This document shows positions 32,780 through 42,723 of a stretch of 64,000 nucleotides of DNA, one piece after another. Positions within the stretch are counted from its first letter, which is position 1. Every line of letters starts with the position of its first letter. Made by a program: the position numbers and the translations under genes. Source of the DNA: Ascidiimonas aurantiaca (GTDB taxonomy: Bacteria > Bacteroidota > Bacteroidia > Flavobacteriales > Flavobacteriaceae); contig NZ_JBBEWR010000001.1 in NCBI RefSeq assembly GCF_037646345.1, positions 62,001 through 126,000 of the forward strand, in the 5' to 3' direction. The notes under the pieces are model-generated. The model was not told the DNA's origin, ran no database searches, and saw only the letters and a program-made list of their open reading frames with translations.

Positions 32780-35700
32780 TTGAAAACCAGGAGATTTTTA
32801 AAAAACAACGGCTTATACATTATTTTTGGTATTGCTACTCTTAGTATGCTTTTGGTAGCAGGTAAATTTTATATCAATGAGTATTTGGCACATCCGCAGT
32901 TTACCCATTACACACATTTACAAGGCTGTTTTGATAAAATAGAGGAGGAAGGTAAAGCAGGTATGTTTTATACTTTTTTTATGGTTGATTTTATTTGGGC
33001 TTTTTTGTTACTCACTTCAGGGTATAAACTCATTTGTTTTATGAACCGTGAAAAGAAGCGATATATTCCCATGTGGTATCTATGTGTAGCCATACCGGCG
33101 TATCTCTTTGATACGCTGGAGAACATTTCTTATCTCTTGCTTAGTAACCACATTTTATTTCCGCTGGAAACGCTTGCTTCCTGGAAAATGATTTTTTATA
33201 TTTTAACTGGTATCGTGTTCTTATATCACCTTTATAAAAGCTTTTTAAGCACCATTATTTCCAGTGTATTCTTCTTTCTAAAAACATCTGTTTTTAGTTT
33301 GCTTATTATCCTTGTGATTGTGGTTTTAATAACTTTTATTGACCAGGGAGGGACTATAATAGTTGCTATGTTCTCACAGCCTCTCCAGTTATTGCTAACG
33401 CTGGTATTATTAAAATTTTTAGTTGTTATTGTTTCTCATTATCCTATTTATATGCAGATATGGGGAAAGGTAAAAGGTACTTTTCAACCTGATGGCATTC
33501 GTTTGAAAATGTACAAAAAAGCAAAAGTGATCTTAGGTTTCGGGATCATTTATTTTATCCCCGGGAAAAACAATAATTATGATCCGGAGGTAACCAGATT
33601 TTTGAGAAGGAGCCTGGGTATTTTGTTGTATATGGCTATGTTTCATGTATTTCTGTTCATCGCGAACCGATATTTTGAATGGAATATCTCTAAAACTCTA
33701 GGTATAACACTTTTAATTACGATTATCTGGCTTGTTCTTTATTATAAGCTGGAACACCTTAGAAACAGGTTTGTAGATATCCTTTTCGACAAAGGTAGGA
33801 GTCATTCAACCAGGCAATGGGCCGCAAAACATATTGCAAAATTGGTGAAGTGGTCACCTTTGATTTTTTTGTTAACTGTTTTCAGTTTGCTATTACTTAT
33901 CCTATGGGTGTACCTAAGACCGGGATGGAGTGAGACGCATGTACTGGCAACTCTTTTTGTTTTACTTGTAAATATCCTTAACTATACTAATTTCAGACTA
34001 TCGAGAGCATTTTTAAGATATGTGTTTTATTCCGAAGCACTTAAACAGAGTAATCCAAACTTGATTGACCCTGAAATACAAACCTTGTTTTCTCCCTTCT
34101 CGCCTTCATACCGATTTTTTGACAAATGGGTAGTTAGTATAGGTCAGAAAATAGCTTTTTTAAGTGATAACAGAAAGTACCTTAATTTTATGAGAGTTGG
34201 CGGGCTTTTTTCATTGACACTGTTGTTGTTTATAAATCTTTTTCCGTTACAGGGGTATATGTTTAACCCTCTGAATGTCATACTACTGTATATTATTTTT
34301 TATTATTCAATGGTTATTATTTTACTCAAACATATTCTTTATTACAGTAAAACTTTAATAATTAATGAAGAGCCTTTCCGTTTTTTCAAAAGTTATAGAA
34401 ACCTTTTCAAGTATTTTTTCCCTATTTTAATGGTTGTTGCTGTTTTTTGGGTAGGGTATAGTACCTCTAAAGGAAACGATCTGCATCTTTTACAGCCTAT
34501 TCCCGAAGCGAAAAAGCTGGTAAAAACAGAAGAGTTTTTGAAAGCGTATCGTTCCCATTCTTCTAAAGAACTTCCGTATTCGTTTTTAGTGGCCTCCTAT
34601 GGAGGAGGGTTAAAGGCGAACTTATGGAATCTTCTTGTTTTTCAGGAACTCACGCAAAACCCTCACTTTTTGTTTAATACCCTTTGCTTTTCAGGAGTAT
34701 CGGGAGGTGCTGTTGGCATTGGCAACTATTTTCAGATACATTATAATAAAAAATATACTGAAACACGTTTGGAAGCTATTACTAAAATAGGAGAATCAAA
34801 CCTGTTATCTACAGAAATTGCGTATTTACTCGGGGGCGATTTTATGAGAGAACTCATACCGGGAGATTCTCTTTTTTATGGAAAGGACCGATCGTATTTT
34901 TCAATGCAACAGCATGCCGGGTTCACCGGTTTTGAAGAGAATTATCAGAGATATACCTATCGGGAATGGTGGTCACAACGGTTTCGGGAAAATGCATACG
35001 TTCCGGCTCTTATCATAAATACTACATCTACGAAAGGTAAACAGGGAATTGCCCTCTCTTTATTTAATGAAGAAATAGAAGAAGTAGTTCCGGCTGCAGA
35101 TGATATTCTTAGCCTGGCCAATTCTACCCGGTCAATCTCTTACTACAATGCTATCTCGGCATCCAACCGGTTCCCTATTCTTAGCCCGGCAGCCAAGATA
35201 TTTGGAAAAGGGTATTATCTTGACGGAGGGTATTTTGAGAATTCGGGATTATTAAGTGCTATGGAATTCTACGATTATTTGTTTAAGGAAGCAAGTACCG
35301 ACCATGCTGAGAAAATCCCGGTTTTTATCAATGTTATTAATTCGGAAGAGTATTACATACTTGAAAAAATAAAAGCCTGGGGAGTAGAGCTCGATGCACA
35401 AGACGGCTTAGATGCCGGAGAGTTAAAGTCTATTTTAAAAACACTGGTCTCTACTGAAAAATTACCAAGATACGTTACGAGTAAGGCAAAAGATAAAGGG
35501 CGCGTTATTAAAATAATGATGCCTCATAAAATAAAATATGAAAAAGTAAAAACGTTATTGGGAGGAACCCCCATAAACCCCTTCAAGCTTATGGATAGCA
35601 TTGAGGTACATAATAATCGCATAGATGAAGTTTTGAGTAAGTATGACGATTATGAGTTTGACCAATGGGGTGTAGTAACCCCTCCTTTATCGCGCTTATT

Positions 35701-35812
35701 GGGTGCCGAAGCAACTGAGTATCAAAAGGCAATGATATACCGGCACCCTGAAGTAAGGGAACAACTTTTAAAAATACATGAGTATTTTAAACCTGTAAAA
35801 CCCCTGGATTAA
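32780..35812 (+). CDS. Large membrane protein with a C-terminal patatin-like phospholipase domain
   Basis: A 1010-residue protein. The first ~560 residues hold about ten to twelve transmembrane helices. The C-terminal ~430 residues form a patatin-like hydrolase: glycine-rich oxyanion segment SYGGGLKA, nucleophile elbow SGVSGGAVG (Ser641) and the Asp of the dyad in LDGGYFENSG (Asp815). It is therefore likely a membrane-tethered lipid acyl hydrolase facing the cytoplasm; substrate unknown. The frame begins with TTG at 32780; the next Met is 22 codons on, which would cut into the first helix. Its end overlaps the convergent carboxylase gene by 26 bases. Confidence 0.85.
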   Translation: MKTRRFLKNNGLYIIFGIATLSMLLVAGKFYINEYLAHPQFTHYTHLQGCFDKIEEEGKAGMFYTFFMVDFIWAFLLLTSGYKLICFMNREKKRYIPMWYLCVAIPAYLFDTLENISYLLLSNHILFPLETLASWKMIFYILTGIVFLYHLYKSFLSTIISSVFFFLKTSVFSLLIILVIVVLITFIDQGGTIIVAMFSQPLQLLLTLVLLKFLVVIVSHYPIYMQIWGKVKGTFQPDGIRLKMYKKAKVILGFGIIYFIPGKNNNYDPEVTRFLRRSLGILLYMAMFHVFLFIANRYFEWNISKTLGITLLITIIWLVLYYKLEHLRNRFVDILFDKGRSHSTRQWAAKHIAKLVKWSPLIFLLTVFSLLLLILWVYLRPGWSETHVLATLFVLLVNILNYTNFRLSRAFLRYVFYSEALKQSNPNLIDPEIQTLFSPFSPSYRFFDKWVVSIGQKIAFLSDNRKYLNFMRVGGLFSLTLLLFINLFPLQGYMFNPLNVILLYIIFYYSMVIILLKHILYYSKTLIINEEPFRFFKSYRNLFKYFFPILMVVAVFWVGYSTSKGNDLHLLQPIPEAKKLVKTEEFLKAYRSHSSKELPYSFLVASYGGGLKANLWNLLVFQELTQNPHFLFNTLCFSGVSGGAVGIGNYFQIHYNKKYTETRLEAITKIGESNLLSTEIAYLLGGDFMRELIPGDSLFYGKDRSYFSMQQHAGFTGFEENYQRYTYREWWSQRFRENAYVPALIINTTSTKGKQGIALSLFNEEIEEVVPAADDILSLANSTRSISYYNAISASNRFPILSPAAKIFGKGYYLDGGYFENSGLLSAMEFYDYLFKEASTDHAEKIPVFINVINSEEYYILEKIKAWGVELDAQDGLDAGELKSILKTLVSTEKLPRYVTSKAKDKGRVIKIMMPHKIKYEKVKTLLGGTPINPFKLMDSIEVHNNRIDEVLSKYDDYEFDQWGVVTPPLSRLLGAEATEYQKAMIYRHPEVREQLLKIHEYFKPVKPLD

Positions 35813-37415
35813 AGGGTTTTTCAATAGGTGCATGATTGGCTGCTTCTATTCCCATAGAGATCCATTTTCTTGTATCCAGCGGATCTATAATAGCATCTGT
35901 CCATAAACGTGAAGCCGCATAATAAGGGGATACCTGAGTGTCATATCGAGATTTTATACGTGAAAACAACTCATCTTCCTGGGTCTTACTTATTTCTTCT
36001 CCTTTTTTCTTTAAGGAGGCCTTTTCTATTTGAAGTAAGACTTTAGCTGCCTGGGCACCTCCCATAACCGCGAGCTCGGCACTGGGCCACGCAAAAATAA
36101 GTCGGGGGTCGTATGCTTTCCCGCACATGGCATAATTTCCGGCACCATAGCTGTTGCCTATAATTACGGTAAATTTTGGTACTACTGAATTGCTTACGGC
36201 ATTCACCATTTTTGCACCATCTTTTATAATGCCTCCGTGTTCAGATTTACTGCCTACCATAAATCCGGTAACATCCTGAAGAAAAACAAGGGGTATCTTT
36301 TTCTGATTACAATTGGCAATAAAGCGGGTAGCTTTATCGGCAGAGTCTGAATAAATAACACCTCCAAATTGCATTTCCCCTTTTTTGGTTTTCACTACTT
36401 TACGCTGATTGGCCACAATACCCACAGCCCATCCATCAATACGTGCATAACCCGTAATTAGGGTTTGTCCGTAACCTTTCTTGTATTCCTGGAACTCTGA
36501 ATTATCTACCAGCCTTTCAATGATCGCATTCATATCGTATTGATCGGATCTTGATTTTGGCAGAATACCAAAAAGCTCATTTTGTTCTTTGGCCGGTTTT
36601 TGAGAAGATACACGATTAAAACCCGCTTTTGTAAAGTCGCCCGTTTTGTCCATAATACCTTTTATGGTGTTAAGGGCATCTTTATCACTTTTGGCCTTAT
36701 AATCGGTAACCCCGCTTATTTCACAATGCGTAGTGGCACCTCCCAGAGTTTCGTTATCTATAGTTTCTCCTATAGCTGCTTTTACCAGATAGCTGCCTGC
36801 GAGAAAAATGCTTCCGGTTTTATCTACTATAAGTGCTTCATCACTCATAATAGGGAGGTAGGCCCCACCGGCCACACAACTTCCCATAACTGCGGCTATT
36901 TGAATAATTCCGAGACTGCTCATCACAGCATTATTGCGAAAAATGCGTCCAAAATGTTCTTTATCCGGGAATATTTCATCCTGCATGGGTAAATATACTC
37001 CTGCACTGTCAACCAGGTAAATAATGGGCAGCCTGTTTTCCATGGCAATTTCCTGTGCTCTCAGATTTTTTTTACCTGTAATGGGAAACCAGGCGCCGGC
37101 CTTTACCGTAGCATCATTGGCAACTACCACACACTGTTTTCCACTTACGTACCCTATAACTACCACCACTCCTCCCGAAGGACAACCTCCATGCTCTTCA
37201 TACATACCTTCACCTGCAAAAGCACCTATTTCAATACGTTGGCCACCTTTATCTAGCAAAAAGTCAATACGTTCGCGGGCGGTCATTTTACCTTCTTTGT
37301 GTAATTTGGCAATACGTTTTTCACCACCCCCTTTTTTGACATTAACCAGTTTGCGTTTCAGTTCTGATAGCAGGAGCTTATTGTGATCTTCGTTTTTGTT
37401 GAAGTTGATATCCAT
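35787..37415 (-). CDS. Acyl-CoA carboxylase beta (carboxyltransferase) subunit
   Basis: Carboxyltransferase subunit of a biotin-dependent acyl-CoA carboxylase, 542 residues from the ATG at 37415. Seen: KMTARERIDFLLDKGG, the acyl-CoA oxyanion region GGVVVVIGYVSGKQCVVVANDATVKAGAW, SAGVYLPMQ, GSCVAGGAYLPIMSDE, and in the second crotonase half VTGFMVGSKSEHGGIIKDGAKMV and SYGAGNYAMCGKAYDPR. The SKSEHGGI pattern and length fit methylcrotonyl-CoA carboxylase beta (leucine breakdown) better than propionyl-CoA carboxylase. No biotin-carboxylase subunit is adjacent in the window. Confidence 0.9.
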   Translation of the reverse strand: MDINFNKNEDHNKLLLSELKRKLVNVKKGGGEKRIAKLHKEGKMTARERIDFLLDKGGQRIEIGAFAGEGMYEEHGGCPSGGVVVVIGYVSGKQCVVVANDATVKAGAWFPITGKKNLRAQEIAMENRLPIIYLVDSAGVYLPMQDEIFPDKEHFGRIFRNNAVMSSLGIIQIAAVMGSCVAGGAYLPIMSDEALIVDKTGSIFLAGSYLVKAAIGETIDNETLGGATTHCEISGVTDYKAKSDKDALNTIKGIMDKTGDFTKAGFNRVSSQKPAKEQNELFGILPKSRSDQYDMNAIIERLVDNSEFQEYKKGYGQTLITGYARIDGWAVGIVANQRKVVKTKKGEMQFGGVIYSDSADKATRFIANCNQKKIPLVFLQDVTGFMVGSKSEHGGIIKDGAKMVNAVSNSVVPKFTVIIGNSYGAGNYAMCGKAYDPRLIFAWPSAELAVMGGAQAAKVLLQIEKASLKKKGEEISKTQEDELFSRIKSRYDTQVSPYYAASRLWTDAIIDPLDTRKWISMGIEAANHAPIEKPFNPGVLQV

Positions 37416-37517
37416 AAGGTTTTCAAAATTTGCGCTAAAATACGAAATCGAAATCATTAGGTTTGCCTAATATTTTTATAAATTGTGCGATATTTGCCGT
37501 ACATAAAACAGACGCTT

Positions 37518-37700
37518 ATGGGCATGAATAAAAATACGGTATTAGCATATGCAACCTTAATAATGGTGGTTATGGGGTTTATTCTCATAGCTCTTGGAAT
37601 CTTTAGATACAGTGAGATATCCGGAATTGGATTTGGAGCGGTAGGGGTTGGTTTTTTAGCTATAGCCTGGGTGTTTAATGCCCTAAAAGGAAGAGTTTAA
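37518..37700 (+). CDS. Small two-helix membrane protein
   Basis: A 60-residue protein with two transmembrane segments (about 6-28 and 34-54) and a short basic C-terminus (ALKGRV). Function unknown. The open frame runs back to a GTG at 37485, but a promoter-like GATATTTG box at 37488-37495 overlaps that region, so the ATG at 37518 (or 37524) is chosen. It precedes ettA, whose -7 box overlaps its stop. Confidence 0.7.
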   Translation: MGMNKNTVLAYATLIMVVMGFILIALGIFRYSEISGIGFGAVGVGFLAIAWVFNALKGRV

Positions 37701-37705
37701 CTTTG
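37698..37705 (+). promoter_or_regulatory. -7 promoter box for ettA
   Basis: TAACTTTG, full match to TAnnTTTG, overlapping the stop codon of the small membrane protein and 20 bases before the ettA ATG. Confidence 0.6.
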
Positions 37706-37725
37706 TAATAATTAATATAGAAAAA

Positions 37726-39420
37726 ATGTCAGACGATAAGAAGGTTATCTTCTCAATGAATAAGGTTTCAAAAACCTATCAAAGTACAAACAAGCAGGTT
37801 CTTAAAGATATCTATCTCAGTTTTTTTTACGGTGCCAAAATAGGGATATTAGGGCTTAACGGCTCGGGTAAATCTACATTGCTGCGTATCATTGCCGGAG
37901 TAGAAAAGAACTTTCAGGGAGATGTAGTATTTGCCCCCGGTTATTCAGTAGGATATCTGGAGCAGGAACCTAAGTTAGATGAAAACAAAACAGTATTAGA
38001 AGTAGTAAAAGAAGGAGTTGCCGAGGTAACGGCTGTTTTAGACGAATACCATAAAATAAATGATATGTTTGGTCTGCCGGAAGTATATGAAGACCCCGAT
38101 AAGATGCAAAAGCTTATGGATCGGCAGGCAGAGTTACAGGATAAAATAGATGCTACCAATGCGTGGGAACTGGACACCAAACTGGAAATAGCAATGGATG
38201 CACTGCGAACTCCGGAGCCAGATACTCCCATAAATACCCTTTCAGGAGGAGAGCGCAGACGGGTAGCTCTTTGCAGGCTTCTTTTAAAACAACCCGATGT
38301 CTTATTACTGGATGAGCCTACCAACCATTTAGATGCAGAGTCTGTTTTATGGCTTGAACAGCATTTGCAACAATACAGCGGTACCGTAATTGCCGTAACG
38401 CACGACCGTTACTTTCTTGATAATGTGGCTGGCTGGATATTAGAACTGGACAGGGGAGAGGGAATTCCATGGAAAGGAAACTATTCATCATGGCTGGATC
38501 AAAAATCAAAACGACTGGAGCAGGAAGAGAAGCAGGCAAGTAAAAGAAGAAAAACGCTGCAAAGGGAACTGGAATGGGTGAGAATGGCTCCTAAAGGCAG
38601 ACAGGCTAAACAAAAAGCGCGTCTCAATAATTATGACAAATTGCTTAACGAAGACCAGAAACAGTTGGATGAAAAACTGGAGATATACATTCCTAACGGC
38701 CCCAGGTTAGGTACCAATGTAATAGAGGCAAAAGGAGTAGCCAAGGCTTTTGGAGACAAGTTACTTTATGAAGATCTTAATTTTAGCTTACCACAAAACG
38801 GAATTGTAGGTATTATAGGCCCCAATGGTGCTGGTAAAACCACTATTTTTAAAATGATCATGGGTGAAGAAACCCCAGACAAAGGAAGCTTTTCAGTAGG
38901 TGAAACAGTAAAAATTGCCTACGTAGATCAAAGTCATAAAAATATTGATACCGATAAATCGATATGGGAAAATTTCTGTGATGGTCAGGAACTCATTATG
39001 ATGGGAGGCAGACAGGTTAATTCAAGAGCCTATTTAAGCCGATTTAACTTTTCAGGAAGCGAGCAAAACAAAAAAGTATCTGCACTCTCAGGAGGAGAAA
39101 GGAACCGTTTGCACCTGGCAATGACCTTAAAGGAAGAAGGAAATGTACTTTTACTGGATGAGCCTACCAACGACCTTGATGTAAATACCTTAAGAGCCCT
39201 GGAAGAAGGGCTGGATAACTTTGCCGGTTGTGCTGTGGTGATCTCGCACGATCGCTGGTTCCTGGATAGAATATGTACTCATATCCTGGCTTTTGAAGGA
39301 GATTCACAGGTGTATTTCTTTGAAGGGAGCTTTTCAGATTATGAAGAAAACAAACGTAAAAGGCTAGGTGCAGACCTTACACCTAAACGGATCAAGTACA
39401 AAAAACTTATTAGAGATTAA
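37726..39420 (+). CDS. ettA: Energy-dependent translational throttle protein EttA (ABC-F ATPase)
   Basis: Ribosome-associated ABC-F protein that gates translation according to the ATP/ADP ratio. 564 residues with two ABC domains: Walker A GLNGSGKSTLLRI and GPNGAGKTTIFKM, signatures LSGGERRRVAL and LSGGERNRLHLA, Walker B LLLDEPTNHLD and LLLDEPTNDLD. The EttA-type arm insert (LEVVKEGVAEVTAVLDEYHK) and the charged linker (RKTLQRELEWVRMAPKGRQAK) between the domains are present. Soluble, with no membrane segments. Has its own promoter box and a terminator at 39454. Confidence 0.97.
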   Translation: MSDDKKVIFSMNKVSKTYQSTNKQVLKDIYLSFFYGAKIGILGLNGSGKSTLLRIIAGVEKNFQGDVVFAPGYSVGYLEQEPKLDENKTVLEVVKEGVAEVTAVLDEYHKINDMFGLPEVYEDPDKMQKLMDRQAELQDKIDATNAWELDTKLEIAMDALRTPEPDTPINTLSGGERRRVALCRLLLKQPDVLLLDEPTNHLDAESVLWLEQHLQQYSGTVIAVTHDRYFLDNVAGWILELDRGEGIPWKGNYSSWLDQKSKRLEQEEKQASKRRKTLQRELEWVRMAPKGRQAKQKARLNNYDKLLNEDQKQLDEKLEIYIPNGPRLGTNVIEAKGVAKAFGDKLLYEDLNFSLPQNGIVGIIGPNGAGKTTIFKMIMGEETPDKGSFSVGETVKIAYVDQSHKNIDTDKSIWENFCDGQELIMMGGRQVNSRAYLSRFNFSGSEQNKKVSALSGGERNRLHLAMTLKEEGNVLLLDEPTNDLDVNTLRALEEGLDNFAGCAVVISHDRWFLDRICTHILAFEGDSQVYFFEGSFSDYEENKRKRLGADLTPKRIKYKKLIRD

Positions 39421-39453
39421 TAATAGTGAATACTTTTTGTAAAAGTTTGAAGT

Positions 39454-39479
39454 ACCCCTGATTTAAAACAGGGGTTTTT
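39454..39479 (+). terminator. Intrinsic terminator after ettA
   Basis: ACCCCTG pairs with CAGGGGT (7 bp, 8-base loop), followed by TTTTT. Confidence 0.82.
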
Positions 39480-39482
39480 ATT

Positions 39483-40217
39483 TTATTCAGGGTACCAATT
39501 AAGAAGACGTACTTCTACACCGGGATTTTTATCATTTACCAGTTGCTTAAAAAGAGCGATATCGCTCATTCCGGGTTTACCCCTGTAGTGATAAGGGTAC
39601 ACGACTTTGGGGCCAAATTCTGCAACGGCATCGGCAGCTTGGTGAATATTCATGGTATAAGGAAGGTTCATACATACCAAAGCAATATCTATATTTTTTA
39701 GGGCCCTCATTTCAGGAATATCTTCCGTGTCGCCACTTACATAAATGCGTTTCCCGTTTATAGTAAGTACGTACCCGTTCCCACGACCTTTGGGATGTCT
39801 GGAAGTAGTATCCTCCGGGAGATTATACATAGGAACGGCCTTTACCGTAATTCCTTTTAAAAGTGTCTGTTCCCCATTTTGAAGTATAGTTAAATTTGTT
39901 TTATACTGTTCGGGTAACCTTTCGGCCACAGCTTCTGGAACTACAAAATGAACTCCTTCGGTATTCAGTTTTGAAAGTGTTTTTGTATTGAGATGGTCTC
40001 CATGAATATCGGTTATAAAAATAATATCTGCCTTTCCGTGTTTTTCAAGGTTTTTACCCTCACCGTGAGGATCAAAATAAATAGTATGGTCAGGGCTTTT
40101 TAATACAAAAGTAGCATGAAGAACAGGGATAACTTCCGGAGAGCCGGTTTCCCTTGATGTAGTTTGTGATGATACAGTATTTATAAAAGCTACCAGTACT
40201 ACAAATAACCTTTTCAT
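39483..40217 (-). CDS. Secreted metallo-beta-lactamase-fold hydrolase
   Basis: A 244-residue protein with a signal peptide (about 1-17, ending NTVSS). The MBL metal-binding motif reads FITDIHGDHLN (HxDH with an Ile-His pair in place of the usual first His), with further ligands in YVSGDTEDIPEM and YPYHYRGKPG. It belongs with UlaG-like proteins. Substrate unknown. It is convergent with ettA and divergent from the hybrid-kinase gene. Confidence 0.88.
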   Translation of the reverse strand: MKRLFVVLVAFINTVSSQTTSRETGSPEVIPVLHATFVLKSPDHTIYFDPHGEGKNLEKHGKADIIFITDIHGDHLNTKTLSKLNTEGVHFVVPEAVAERLPEQYKTNLTILQNGEQTLLKGITVKAVPMYNLPEDTTSRHPKGRGNGYVLTINGKRIYVSGDTEDIPEMRALKNIDIALVCMNLPYTMNIHQAADAVAEFGPKVVYPYHYRGKPGMSDIALFKQLVNDKNPGVEVRLLNWYPE

Positions 40218-40350
40218 TTCGTTTGGAGATAATAAGTGTTGTAAATGCTTTAAATATAGTCTTTTTACCCTATATTGTGTTTATTATTAGTGTAAAAATC
40301 GCACGGAAATGATCTAATTTTTTTAATTTGCAAAACCAAATCTGTAAATT

Positions 40351-42543
40351 TTGAAATTAGCCAGGATACATACATGGTTCGCTATCCTTATCTCCTTTGT
40401 CTCCTACTCACAGGAGGTATCTCCTCTTCAGGATAGTATAAAAAACATATTAAATAAATCTTATGAGGCACAGGAGGCTTATAATGTAAAGGAATCTATT
40501 GAATATGCCAATCAGGCTATAGAGCTTTCCAAGAAAATTGATAATACGTATTTTCAATATCATGCATACAATGCTATAGGCATTAATTTTGAGATGATCT
40601 CAGACTACAAACGTGCTGAAAAGAATTATCAGAAAGCACTGGATCTGGCATTGGAATTAAAAAATGACACTCTACTGGGCTGGTCCTATAATAACCTGGG
40701 CAATGTATATTCAGACGGGTACAAAGATAAAAAGCTGGGTATAGAGTTTTATAACAAAGCACTTGAGTATGCTGTCAAGTTTAAAGATGATTTTGAGGTA
40801 TCTATTCCTAATTTAAACATTGGCTGGACTTATATTGATAATAATGAATATGAGAAAGCTTTGCCCTATCTGTCTGAGGTAAAAAAATATGCATTTAGTG
40901 AGCAAAATACAGATGAACTCTCTAAAATACAAGTTAACTATTTACTAGGGCGTTACTATAAAGGAATAGGTGATGTGCAACAGGCTGAAAGTTACTTTGA
41001 AAAAGCTGCTGTTCTGGGTGAAAATGAATCTGCCTATCTCGAACTGGCAGATATCTACAAACACCAGTCAGAACTTTACGAGAAAACAGGCAAAACATAC
41101 AAGGCTTTTGAGGCTCTTAAGGCATATAATTTTAATAAAGGCAAAGTAATTGATAAGGAGCTGGTTAAACAATTGGAAATTGCAAAGGCCATGTTTGATG
41201 TAGATGAATACAGGCGCGACCTCGCCAGTGCAGAAGCTGAAAAAAAAGTGCAGGCAGCAATTGCAAAACGCTCCAATATAATTACACTGGTCGCCGTGAT
41301 CGTAGCAGTGGTTTTAATGGTTTTATTAACAGCCCTTTTCAAAAACTACAAAGAGAAAAATACGCTTAGTTCTATATTAAGGGCACAAAACGAAGCGCTT
41401 GAAAAATCTAAAGAAGAAGCAGAAAAGCTATCGCAGATCAAATCTCAATTTATATCTACGGTAAGTCATGAATTACGAACCCCTCTGTACGGGGTAGTGG
41501 GCTTAACCACTTTACTTATGGAAGAAAGCACCTTGTCTGATAAAGAAAATGAATATCTGAGGTCGCTTAAGTTTTCGGGAGATTATTTGTTAAATCTAAT
41601 AAATGATGTTCTTCAACTTAGTAAGATAGAATCTAACAAATTGAAACTTGAAGAAACCAGGTTCAACATCGAAACGCTTGCCAATAGTATTATAAAATCA
41701 TTTGAATTTCAGTTAGAACAGGCAAATACTACCATTCATCTGGAAATAGACGAAACCATTCCTTATATACTTAAAGGTGACACGGTAAGGCTCTCACAGG
41801 TACTTATCAATTTAATAGGGAACTCTATCAAATTTACGAGAAATGGTGATATCTGGCTGCGAATACGTCACAACCATACTACAGATAAGAATGTAAACCT
41901 TCACTTTGAAATAGAGGACACCGGAATAGGAATACCTAAAACCCAACAGCAGGAGATCTTTGAAAATTTTTCTCAGTTAGATCGTGACAATGGTGATTTT
42001 CAGGGTACGGGTCTCGGGCTTTCCATTGTTAAAAAACTAATAAACCTTTTTGGTGGAGAGATCCATCTTGAAAGTGAAACAGGAAAGGGAGCTAAGTTTA
42101 GCTTTGATATCAATTTCAAGCAGGCCAAAATTGGTAAGGGAGTAGAGAAAGATGATGTTGAGGTTGAGAATATTCATGTCAACAATCGTATTCTTATTGT
42201 AGAAGACAATAAGATCAATCAAATTGTTACTCAAAACATATTGAAAAAAGAAAGTTTCGAGACTTTTGTAGTGGATAATGGTTTTTCGGCGATAGAAGCG
42301 ATAAGGAGCCAAAAGTTTGATTTGGTACTTATGGATCTCAATATGCCTAAAATGAATGGTTTTGAAGCCACTAAAAAAATCAGGGAATTTGATAAAAAAA
42401 CACCTATTATAGCTTTAACGGCTGCTTCTATTGAAGAAGTAAAAGCTAAACTCCAAAAATCCGGCATGGATGATATCATAAATAAACCATATGATACGCA
42501 AGAATTCTACCAGGTTATATTGAGAAATATAAACAAAAGCTAA
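40351..42543 (+). CDS. TPR hybrid sensor histidine kinase/response regulator A
   Basis: A 730-residue one-protein phosphorelay. Signal peptide (about 1-21), periplasmic TPR repeats (about 35-250), a transmembrane helix near 310-332, coiled linker, HisKA domain with FISTVSHELRTPLYG (His373), ATPase domain with QVLINLIGNSIKFT and GTGLGLSIVKKL, and a C-terminal receiver with ILIVEDNKINQ and LVLMDLNMP (Asp662). No DNA-binding domain, so a downstream HPt or regulator elsewhere is expected. The frame starts with TTG, giving KLARIHTWFAILISF, a good signal peptide, and a TTAATTTG box lies just upstream. Paralogue of the next gene. Confidence 0.9.
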   Translation: MKLARIHTWFAILISFVSYSQEVSPLQDSIKNILNKSYEAQEAYNVKESIEYANQAIELSKKIDNTYFQYHAYNAIGINFEMISDYKRAEKNYQKALDLALELKNDTLLGWSYNNLGNVYSDGYKDKKLGIEFYNKALEYAVKFKDDFEVSIPNLNIGWTYIDNNEYEKALPYLSEVKKYAFSEQNTDELSKIQVNYLLGRYYKGIGDVQQAESYFEKAAVLGENESAYLELADIYKHQSELYEKTGKTYKAFEALKAYNFNKGKVIDKELVKQLEIAKAMFDVDEYRRDLASAEAEKKVQAAIAKRSNIITLVAVIVAVVLMVLLTALFKNYKEKNTLSSILRAQNEALEKSKEEAEKLSQIKSQFISTVSHELRTPLYGVVGLTTLLMEESTLSDKENEYLRSLKFSGDYLLNLINDVLQLSKIESNKLKLEETRFNIETLANSIIKSFEFQLEQANTTIHLEIDETIPYILKGDTVRLSQVLINLIGNSIKFTRNGDIWLRIRHNHTTDKNVNLHFEIEDTGIGIPKTQQQEIFENFSQLDRDNGDFQGTGLGLSIVKKLINLFGGEIHLESETGKGAKFSFDINFKQAKIGKGVEKDDVEVENIHVNNRILIVEDNKINQIVTQNILKKESFETFVVDNGFSAIEAIRSQKFDLVLMDLNMPKMNGFEATKKIREFDKKTPIIALTAASIEEVKAKLQKSGMDDIINKPYDTQEFYQVILRNINKS

Positions 42544-42723
42544 AAATGAGTTTTGCGTTTTTGGGTTACATAGTTGTAAAGAAAAAATCATTTTTTTTGG
42601 CCTCTGTAATTAACGTATAGTAACATTACTTCCAAGAAATTAATCACTTTATCGTCTAATTGCCCAAAAAATTTTTTAAGTGCTTATTAATGCTTAAAAT
42701 TATCACGGTTATAGTTCAGAGAA

